Source: an uncultured Bacteroidota bacterium (GTDB taxonomy: Bacteria > Bacteroidota > Bacteroidia > Chitinophagales > UBA8649). Taken from it: a stretch of DNA of 36,148 bases. Positions 17,180-22,754 of this stretch are shown piece by piece (the stretch's first letter is position 1; each line of letters opens with the position of its first letter). Both the position numbers and the translations under genes were made by a program. The notes beneath the pieces are model-generated. The model worked only from the letters and a program-made list of their open reading frames with translations, was not told the origin of the DNA and did no database searches. The DNA lies in the NCBI GenBank assembly GCA_937139485.1, contig CAKZQD010000222.1, positions 1-36,148 of the forward strand, in the 5' to 3' direction.

Positions 17180-18370
17180 ATGAAGACACTTGACAAATGT
17201 AACGACTACAAATACGCAGATGAGGTAAAAGAAAAAGGTATTTACCCATATTTTAGAGCCATACAAGAAGGCGAAGGCCCTGTAGTAAGAATGGAAGGAA
17301 AAGATGTTGTAATGGCTGGTTCTAACAACTACCTAGGTTTAACAACACACCCAAAAGTAAAAGAAGCAAGCAGACTTGCTATTGAAAAATATGGTACATC
17401 ATGCTCTGGATCTCGTTTTTTAACAGGAACTATAGATTTACATTTAGAAATGGAGCATAAAATTGCCAAATTTATGGGCAAAGAATCTGCATTATTGTTT
17501 AGTACTGGTTTTCAAGCTGGTCAAGGAACTATTTTTCCATTAATGGGTAGAAAAGATACCATTTTTTCTGATAGAGAAAATCATGCAAGTATTGTGGCTT
17601 CAAATATGTTGGCTTCTAGTCTAGGTGTAGATGTAGTGCGTTACAAGCACAATGATATGACAGATTTAGAAAAACGCCTTTCTAAATTAGATAAAGATGC
17701 TCCTAAACTTATAGCAACAGATGGTGTTTTTAGTACTTTTGGAGATATTGTAAAACTAGACGATTTAACAAAGCTTGCCAAAGAATACAATGCAAATGTA
17801 GTAGTAGACGATGCGCACGCTTTTGGTGTAATTGGTGAAGGTGGTAGAGGTACAGGACATCATTTTGGAGTTCAAGACGATGTAGATTTGACCGTTTGTA
17901 CATTTAGTAAAACACTAGCATCTATTGGTGGTTTTGTTGTAGGAGACGAAAGAGTTATTAATTATTTGAAACACAAATCGCCAGCATTAATTTTTAGTGC
18001 TTCACCTACTCCTGCCAATACTGCTGCGGCAATAGCTGCTTTAGAAATATTAGAAGCAAACCCAGATTTACCTTTAAAACTAGCCTCAAATGCTCAAAAA
18101 GTAAGAGATGGACTAATGCAAAGTGGATTTAATGTTGTAGATGGTGAAACAGCAATTGTACCTATTATTATTGGCGATGATGAAAAAACTTTCAAGATTT
18201 GGAAAATGCTTTATGATGAAGGAATTTTTGTAAATGCATTTATTGCACCAGCAACGCCTCCAGGTATGCAAATGCTAAGAACTTCATACATGGCTTCACA
18301 TACAGACGAGCATATAGATTACATTATTGAAACTTTTAAAAAGTTAGGAAGGCAATTAGGTTTGATTTAA
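17180..18370 (+). CDS. spt: Serine palmitoyltransferase (alpha-oxoamine synthase family)
   Basis: The enzyme condenses L-serine with an acyl-CoA to a 3-keto long-chain base, the entry to sphingolipids, in the cytoplasm with PLP. The 396-residue protein has the fold-I layout: GSNNYLGLTTHPKV (47-60), FSTGFQAGQG (107-116), His135 in NHASI, VVVDDAHAFGVIG (207-219; Asp210, His213), and the PLP Lys244 in TFSKTLASIGGF. KGIYPYFRAIQ near the start and FSASPTPA match Sphingobacterium SPT better than glycine C-acetyltransferase (which has TLGKALGG), so I prefer SPT. Kbl or BioF activity cannot be fully excluded. The stop shares TTAA with the convergent small gene. Confidence 0.85.
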   Translation: MKTLDKCNDYKYADEVKEKGIYPYFRAIQEGEGPVVRMEGKDVVMAGSNNYLGLTTHPKVKEASRLAIEKYGTSCSGSRFLTGTIDLHLEMEHKIAKFMGKESALLFSTGFQAGQGTIFPLMGRKDTIFSDRENHASIVASNMLASSLGVDVVRYKHNDMTDLEKRLSKLDKDAPKLIATDGVFSTFGDIVKLDDLTKLAKEYNANVVVDDAHAFGVIGEGGRGTGHHFGVQDDVDLTVCTFSKTLASIGGFVVGDERVINYLKHKSPALIFSASPTPANTAAAIAALEILEANPDLPLKLASNAQKVRDGLMQSGFNVVDGETAIVPIIIGDDEKTFKIWKMLYDEGIFVNAFIAPATPPGMQMLRTSYMASHTDEHIDYIIETFKKLGRQLGLI

Positions 18371-18657
18371 ATTGCAATACTGTGTACTCTATTTATAGGA
18401 ATTACCGTATTTCTTTTTAGAATTAAATAATTTTCGGTAATAGACCAAATTGTTGTTTCAACTTTTTTTAGAGATTCATTGTCTTCAAAAAATATTTCAA
18501 CTTTGTTTTTGAAAACATTACCAAGTTTCAAACCTTTTAAAAGATTTTTTGTTCTTGTAGAAATTGCTTTTTCATCTACTAGTACTTCAATTTTTGGAAA
18601 TGTAAATTTAGATATTTCTTCTTTTTCTACTAAAAACGGAATTATTGAATTTTTCAT
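18367..18657 (-). CDS. Small conserved-looking protein of unknown function (96 residues)
   Basis: The frame codes for a soluble, charged 96-residue protein without signal peptide or membrane segment. The predicted strands and the end KKVETTIWSITENYLILKRNTVIPINRVHSIAI resemble small hypothetical proteins I have seen in Bacteroidota, in which a W-(x)-TE-YI-LK-IPI-RI pattern recurs; I know no function. The strand pattern could be an SH3- or PH-like barrel, which is speculation. It overlaps the end of spt by four bases (TTAA), both stops being TAA. A long inverted repeat lies just upstream. Confidence 0.6.
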   Translation of the reverse strand: MKNSIIPFLVEKEEISKFTFPKIEVLVDEKAISTRTKNLLKGLKLGNVFKNKVEIFFEDNESLKKVETTIWSITENYLILKRNTVIPINRVHSIAI

Positions 18658-18661
18658 TTGA

Positions 18662-18705
18662 CTAAGATTTTTTTGCTTATATTAAAATACGCAAAAAAAC
18701 CTTAG
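18662..18705. repeat. Inverted repeat upstream of the 96-residue gene
   Basis: CTAAGATTTTTTTGC (18662-18676) and GCAAAAAAACCTTAG (18691-18705) are complementary over 15 positions with one mismatch, around a 14-nt loop. The T/A runs lie inside the stem and no T run follows on either strand, so it does not look like a normal terminator although it sits between two minus-strand genes. Confidence 0.6.
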
Positions 18706-18715
18706 ATAGTTTCAT

Positions 18716-19543
18716 TTATAACTGTAATTCAAACCTTTTCTTAATTTTTTCGATAATTGAATTAGTGATATTATGTTCATATTTTTTGTCACCATATTGT
18801 TTTACTGGCTGAATTAATCCCACAGCATTGGTTAAAAATATTTCATCAAAGCGTTCTAAATCATCTTGCAAACAAGCTGCATAAGTTATATTTTCTATTA
18901 TTTCTTCGCACAAAAACTTTTTCATTACACCATTTACACAACCTGTACTTGTAGATGGTGTATATATTTTACCTTCATGAACATAAAATACATTATTTGA
19001 AGCTGCTTCAATTATTTCAGTATTTGGATTCATTATTAAAACCTCATCAAAATTGTTTGCTTGTGCAAATTGTTTTGCAATTACATAATGTAAAGCATTT
19101 CCAGATTTTAAAAGCGAATAAATAGTTAATGGTTTTTTATTTTCTGAATAAACTCCTATTGTATTTATACTTTGAAAAAATTCTTTGGTGTATTCTTCTG
19201 CTTCTATTAAAACAAAACTTTTACTTCCATTTGGGGAATATAATTTTCCTTCTGCTCTAAAAACAGTAAGCCTTAGTCTTGCATATTTATCGAAACTATT
19301 TTTTTCTAAAAGTTCACTTATTACATCATCAAAAACTATTGTAGGAAAATCCAATTGAAGATATTCACAAGAATGTAGTAAACGTTTCAAATGATAATCT
19401 AATAAAGGAACTTTACCATTTACAGCAAGCATAGACTCAAATAAAGAATCGGCAAAGCGTAATCTTTGAAAATCTTTAAATCTTAAATCTTCAAATGGAA
19501 TAAATTCACCCTTGAAAAAACTAATATTTTTTGTCATTTTCAT
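18716..19543 (-). CDS. Class IV aminotransferase (BCAT/D-amino acid aminotransferase/ADC lyase family)
   Basis: This PLP fold-IV enzyme has the family's landmarks: FADSLFESMLAVNGKVPLLDYHLKRL near the start, the PLP lysine in SLLKSGNALHYVIAKQFA (Lys146 from this start), and EAASNNVFYVHEGKIYTPSTSTGCVNGVMKK, where the E-x2-SNNVF strand holds the PLP ring. The track of codons runs upstream to 19582, but those codons lie inside the terminator of the scoAB unit, so the ATG at 19543 (275 residues) or 19537 is right. Whether it acts on branched-chain amino acids, D-amino acids or 4-amino-4-deoxychorismate cannot be decided; no folate or branched-chain gene is adjacent. Confidence 0.8.
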   Translation of the reverse strand: MKMTKNISFFKGEFIPFEDLRFKDFQRLRFADSLFESMLAVNGKVPLLDYHLKRLLHSCEYLQLDFPTIVFDDVISELLEKNSFDKYARLRLTVFRAEGKLYSPNGSKSFVLIEAEEYTKEFFQSINTIGVYSENKKPLTIYSLLKSGNALHYVIAKQFAQANNFDEVLIMNPNTEIIEAASNNVFYVHEGKIYTPSTSTGCVNGVMKKFLCEEIIENITYAACLQDDLERFDEIFLTNAVGLIQPVKQYGDKKYEHNITNSIIEKIKKRFELQL

Positions 19544-19550
19544 ATTATTT

Positions 19551-19583
19551 AAAAACAAATGCTTGTTAGTCCTAACAAGCATT
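19551..19583 (-). terminator. Rho-independent terminator of the DUF4296-scoA-scoB unit
   Basis: AATGCTTGTTAG (19558-19569) and CTAACAAGCATT (19572-19583) form a perfect 12-bp stem. On the minus strand it is followed by TGTTTTT (19557-19551), 29 nt after the scoB stop codon. Confidence 0.9.
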
Positions 19584-19612
19584 ATATTATTATTAAGGTA
19601 TTTTGAATAATC

Positions 19613-20266
19613 TTAAAACTCCATTTCTTTAACATCATCTGCAACTATAAGTTTGCCTTCTGTAGCAGCTTTTACATCTTCTATCGTAACACCTGGAGCT
19701 AATTCTCTTAATATAAATGCACCATTTTCGATAGTCAAGTAGCCTAAATTTGTTACTACTTTTGTAATACAGTTTTTCCCTGTAAGTGGCAATGAGCATG
19801 CTTTTAATAACTTAGAAGCTCCTGCTCTATTGGTATGCATCATTGCTACAATAATATTATCTGTTCCTGCTACTAAATCCATAGCGCCGCCCATTCCTTT
19901 TACCATTTTCCCAGGAATTTTCCAGTTGGCTATATCTCCATTTTCGGCAACTTCCATAGCACCTAAAACGGTTAGGTCTACGTGCCCTCCTCTTATCATT
20001 TCAAAACTTTCTGCAGAACTAAACAAAGAAGAACCCGGCAACATTGTAACGGTCTGTTTTCCTGCATTTATTAAATCTGCATCTACATTTTCTTCCGTAG
20101 GAAATGAGCCCATTCCAAGCAATCCATTTTCAGATTGTAACGTAACATCTATTCCTTCTGGAATATAATTTGCAACCAAAGTTGGTATTCCTATTCCAAG
20201 GTTTACATAATAACCGTCTTGTAATTCTTTTGCTATTCTTTGTGCTATTTGATTTTTGTCTAACAT
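19613..20266 (-). CDS. scoB: 3-oxoacid CoA-transferase subunit B
   Basis: With ScoA this subunit moves CoA between succinyl-CoA and a 3-oxoacid such as acetoacetate. The 217-residue protein has the family's start (YYVNLGIGIPTLVANYIPEGIDV, 19-41), the catalytic glutamate in LQSENGLLGMG (Glu46) and the glycine-rich GAMEVAENGDIANWKIPGKMVKGMGGAMDLVAG (about 102-134). Length is usual. An unusual 139-nt spacer separates it from scoA, with a heptamer repeat starting 2 nt upstream of the start codon. A strong terminator follows. Confidence 0.95.
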   Translation of the reverse strand: MLDKNQIAQRIAKELQDGYYVNLGIGIPTLVANYIPEGIDVTLQSENGLLGMGSFPTEENVDADLINAGKQTVTMLPGSSLFSSAESFEMIRGGHVDLTVLGAMEVAENGDIANWKIPGKMVKGMGGAMDLVAGTDNIIVAMMHTNRAGASKLLKACSLPLTGKNCITKVVTNLGYLTIENGAFILRELAPGVTIEDVKAATEGKLIVADDVKEMEF

Positions 20267-20268
20267 TC

Positions 20269-20303
20269 TTTTGGCTTTTAGCGTTTGGTTTTTAGCTTAT
20301 AGC
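20269..20303 (-). repeat. Heptanucleotide tandem repeat in the scoB leader
   Basis: Five 7-nt units in a row on the plus strand: TTTTGGC, TTTTAGC, GTTTGGT, TTTTAGC, TTATAGC. On the coding (minus) strand the unit is GCYAAAA with variants. The tract ends two bases before the scoB ATG. Confidence 0.7.
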
Positions 20304-20352
20304 AAGCTTAGTCCAAAACATTAATACTTTATTGATTTATAAACTCTCAGCC

Positions 20353-20384
20353 TTTTTGGTTATCATAAATTTTCTTACCAAAAA
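20353..20384. repeat. Inverted repeat in the scoA-scoB spacer
   Basis: TTTTTGGT (20353-20360) and ACCAAAAA (20377-20384) are perfectly complementary over 8 bp with a 16-nt loop, 22 nt after the scoA stop on the minus strand. It lacks a following T run, so internal termination is unlikely; it may be an mRNA processing or stability element. Confidence 0.4.
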
Positions 20385-20405
20385 TCAGAAGCCAAGAGGC
20401 AATAC

Positions 20406-21098
20406 TTATTTAGAAACCGTTCTTTGCTCTATTCTTTTTTCGTAATCTGTTCCTTTAAATATTCTTTGCACATAAATTCCTGGTACGTGAATGTGGTTTG
20501 GGTCTAATTCTCCAGGCTCAACCAATTCTTCAACTTCTGCAACTGTAATTTTTCCTGCTCTTGCCATCATTGGGTTAAAATTTCTTGCTGTTCCCTTAAA
20601 TATTAAATTCCCCATAGTATCGCCTTTCCAAGCCTTTACTAAAGCAAAATCTGCTGTTAATGCTTCTTCCAAAACATACATTCTACCATTTATTTCTCTT
20701 GTTTCTTTTCCTTCTGCTACTTCTGTACCATAACCAGTAGCTGTAAAAAATGCTGGAATACCAGCTCCGCCAGCTCTACACTTTTCTGCTAGTGTTCCTT
20801 GTGGTGTTAGTTCTACTTCAAGTTCTCCAGAAAGCAATTGTCTTTCAAATTCTGCATTTTCTCCTACATAAGAAGAAATCATTTTTTTTACTTGGCGTTG
20901 TTCTAGCATTAATCCTATTCCAAAACCATCTACACCAGCATTGTTAGAAATACAAGTCAGGTTTTTTTGACCTGCTTTTACTAAAGCACTTATACAGTTT
21001 TCTGGAATGCCACAAAGTCCAAAACCACCTAACATTAAGGTCATTCCGTTTTCTAAACCTTTTATGGCTTCTGTTGCATTTTTAACTACTTTTTTCAT
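20406..21098 (-). CDS. scoA: 3-oxoacid CoA-transferase subunit A
   Basis: This is the partner of ScoB. The 230-residue protein has the family's glycine-rich entry [21 protein letters not shown] (about 21-41), [17 protein letters not shown] (about 49-65), the [45 protein letters not shown] core (75-119) and [35 protein letters not shown] near the end. Its ATG follows the stop of the DUF4296 gene by 11 nt, so both are probably on one transcript that also includes scoB. Confidence 0.95.
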   Translation of the reverse strand: MKKVVKNATEAIKGLENGMTLMLGGFGLCGIPENCISALVKAGQKNLTCISNNAGVDGFGIGLMLEQRQVKKMISSYVGENAEFERQLLSGELEVELTPQGTLAEKCRAGGAGIPAFFTATGYGTEVAEGKETREINGRMYVLEEALTADFALVKAWKGDTMGNLIFKGTARNFNPMMARAGKITVAEVEELVEPGELDPNHIHVPGIYVQRIFKGTDYEKRIEQRTVSK

Positions 21099-21109
21099 TG
21101 TTATAATGT

Positions 21110-21466
21110 TTATTTTTCTTCTTTTGTTCCATTTACTTCTGCCTCTAAGGTAGATATTTCTATCATTACTTTCTCATAAATTTGAAACAATAATTCAGGG
21201 TTTGTTTCGTAAAAAGTTAAACTTTCTTCAAATTGCTCTAAAGTGATATTGTTTTTTTCTAAAGAAGATTCTAAATATAATTTCTTTACTTGGTTTAATA
21301 GCTTGGCATTAGAAATTTTACTGTTTATTGCCATTCCATCGGCTATGTGAATATCTACTAAGACATTAATCATAGAAGTTTCGTCCAAAATATTTTTAGG
21401 TGTTTTTACTTCATTGATATTACAAGCAAAACATAATATTATTAAAATAAGACTCATCCTTTTCAT
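21110..21466 (-). CDS. DUF4296 lipoprotein
   Basis: From the ATG at 21466 the protein has 118 residues, starting [15 protein letters not shown], a lipoprotein signal with the lipobox CFAC. The longer open frame would overlap the promoter box and is rejected. The mature part ([25 protein letters not shown], then [41 protein letters not shown]) matches the DUF4296 pattern, small helical lipoproteins of Bacteroidota with no known role. It opens the unit DUF4296-scoA-scoB. A TAnnTTTG box ends 5 nt before the start. Confidence 0.8.
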   Translation of the reverse strand: MKRMSLILIILCFACNINEVKTPKNILDETSMINVLVDIHIADGMAINSKISNAKLLNQVKKLYLESSLEKNNITLEQFEESLTFYETNPELLFQIYEKVMIEISTLEAEVNGTKEEK

Positions 21467-21471
21467 TATCA

Positions 21472-21479
21472 CAAAAATA
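21472..21479 (-). promoter_or_regulatory. Putative -7 promoter element of the DUF4296-scoA-scoB unit
   Basis: The minus strand reads TATTTTTG (TAnnTTTG), ending 5 nt before the ATG at 21466. A TTTTG lies about 14 nt further upstream, closer than the usual -33 distance. Confidence 0.45.
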
Positions 21480-21554
21480 TACTTCTTTATGTTCAAAATA
21501 TATTAATTAACAGATTTTATTTTTTAAAGCTTAAAGCTTTTGTAAATGAGTAAT

Positions 21555-21562
21555 TATCTTTG
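21555..21562 (+). promoter_or_regulatory. Putative -7 promoter element deciding the yggS start
   Basis: TATCTTTG matches TAnnTTTG and ends 4 nt before the ATG at 21567. It overlaps codons of the longer frame that begins at 21546, which favours the downstream ATG. A tandem AAAGCTT heptamer lies at 21526-21539. Confidence 0.4.
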
Positions 21563-21566
21563 GCAA

Positions 21567-22229
21567 ATGAACTTAGAATACTTTAAAGAATTAAACCAAT
21601 ACTGTACAAAAAATAAAATTAAACTTGTTGCAGTTTCTAAAACAAAACCAAAAGAAAATATTGAAGTATTATATTCTTTGGGGCAAAGGGTTTTTGGTGA
21701 AAACAAAGTTCAAGAACTAGTAGAAAAACATGAATTATTAGCAAAAGACATTGAATGGCATTTTATAGGTCATTTACAAAAAAACAAAGTTAAATACATT
21801 GCTCCATTTGTTTCACTAATTCACTCTGTAGACAGTATTAAATTGCTAAAAGAGATTAATAAACAAGCTAAAAAAAATAATAAAATTATAAATTGTTTTT
21901 TACAGGCAAAAATTGCTAAAGAAGAGACTAAATTTGGTTTATCATTTATTGAAATTGAAAATATTTTAAGTTCCGAAGAATTTGCTGCATTAAAAAATAT
22001 TAAAATTGTTGGTTTTATGGGAATGGCAACTTTCACCGATAATGAACAACAATTAGAAAAAGAATTTTCATCTTTAAAGAGCTTTTTCGATCAGCAAAAA
22101 CAACAAACTGAAACTGCAAACTGTAAACTGCAAACTTTGTCTATGGGAATGAGTGGCGATTATAAACTAGCTATAGAAAATGGAAGTACAATGATAAGAA
22201 TTGGTAGTTCTATTTTTGGTTCTCGATAA
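21567..22229 (+). CDS. yggS: PLP homeostasis protein YggS (YBL036C family)
   Basis: YggS/PROSC is a PLP-binding alanine-racemase-fold protein that buffers pyridoxal phosphate and influences amino acid pools. It has KLVAVSKTKPKENI with the PLP lysine (Lys25 from this start), VFGENKVQELVEKHE, EWHFIGHLQKNKVKYI, IHSVDSIKLLKEI, VGFMGMATF and the closing LSMGMSGDYKLAIENGSTMIRIGSSIFG. The ATG at 21546 is possible, but the ATG at 21567 puts the lysine at the usual distance and lies right after a -7 box. Just before LSMGMSGD, codons for TETANCKLQT come from a heptamer-like DNA repeat. The last 20 bases overlap the convergent aroK gene. Confidence 0.92.
   Translation: MNLEYFKELNQYCTKNKIKLVAVSKTKPKENIEVLYSLGQRVFGENKVQELVEKHELLAKDIEWHFIGHLQKNKVKYIAPFVSLIHSVDSIKLLKEINKQAKKNNKIINCFLQAKIAKEETKFGLSFIEIENILSSEEFAALKNIKIVGFMGMATFTDNEQQLEKEFSSLKSFFDQQKQQTETANCKLQTLSMGMSGDYKLAIENGSTMIRIGSSIFGSR
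22105..22137 (+). repeat. Short tandem repeat (AAACTG-type, 6-7 nt units) inside yggS
   Basis: Units in order: AAACTG, AAACTG, CAAACTG, TAAACTG, CAAACTT. The tract is translated in frame as part of the segment before the conserved LSMGMSGD motif. Confidence 0.75.
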
Positions 22230-22749
22230 ATAAGATCACTTCTTCTACCAATTTAGATTTGGATTTACACGCATCTACTTTCAGATGTGCTTGCTCGTAA
22301 AAAGGCTCTCTAGTTTTAAACAATTTAGAAATTTTTTCTTTCAACTTTTCTTCCTCAAGATTCTTAACCAAAGGTCTGTTTTCTTTATCGACTTTTAATC
22401 TTCCTAAAATATTTTTGAGTTCTAAAAAAAGGTAAATAACTGAACCATTTTCTTTTAATATTGCAATATTTTCTTTACTAAAAAAAGTTCCACCACCAAG
22501 AGCCAAAACAATATTTTCTGGATTATTATCTAAGGTTTTTCCTAAAATTTCTGATTCTATTCTTCTAAAATAATCTTCACCTTTTTGGTCAAATATTTCA
22601 TTAATAGTAGTTTGCTCAAAAAGTTCAATTTCTTTATCTAAGTCTATAAATTTTCGATCTAGTTTTTTTGCAATTTTTTTTCCTAGGCTACTTTTGCCAG
22701 AAGCCATAAAACCTGTTAAAAAAATATTTTTATTTGATTTGATAATAAT
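22210..22749 (-). CDS. aroK: Shikimate kinase, apparently without a standard start codon
   Basis: AroK phosphorylates shikimate at the 3-hydroxyl in the chorismate pathway. The frame encodes the P-loop GFMASGKSSLGKKIAKKL, the shikimate-binding FIDLDKEIE, ESEILGKTL with the FRRIE site, the LALGGGTF motif and the lid ENRPLV. The first ATG (22707) is inside the P-loop and cannot be the start, since the first Gly of the loop is upstream of it. Reading back, codons for KSNKNIFLTGF are in frame but no ATG, GTG, TTG or CTG occurs before the TAG at 22791-22789. I propose an ATT start at 22749 (or 22746), 5 nt after the TonB receptor stop. The coordinates given use 22749. A sequencing error is the alternative. 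Confidence 0.85.
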   Translation of the reverse strand: MIIKSNKNIFLTGFMASGKSSLGKKIAKKLDRKFIDLDKEIELFEQTTINEIFDQKGEDYFRRIESEILGKTLDNNPENIVLALGGGTFFSKENIAILKENGSVIYLFLELKNILGRLKVDKENRPLVKNLEEEKLKEKISKLFKTREPFYEQAHLKVDACKSKSKLVEEVILFIENQK

Positions 22750-22754
22750 CGAAA

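Noticed and set aside
17081-17266. N-terminal extension of the SDR gene with a hydrophobic segment
   Set aside because: These codons cover the divergent spacer and the first codons of spt; the Rossmann motif starts at residue 10 of the shorter protein, as is usual.
17180-18370. Glycine C-acetyltransferase (kbl) as the name of the oxoamine synthase
   Set aside because: The region around the PLP lysine and the N-terminal KGIYPYFRAIQ segment look like SPT; kept as an alternative because the families are close.
19544-19582. N-terminal extension of the class IV aminotransferase
   Set aside because: The codons are derived from the terminator stem of the upstream operon.
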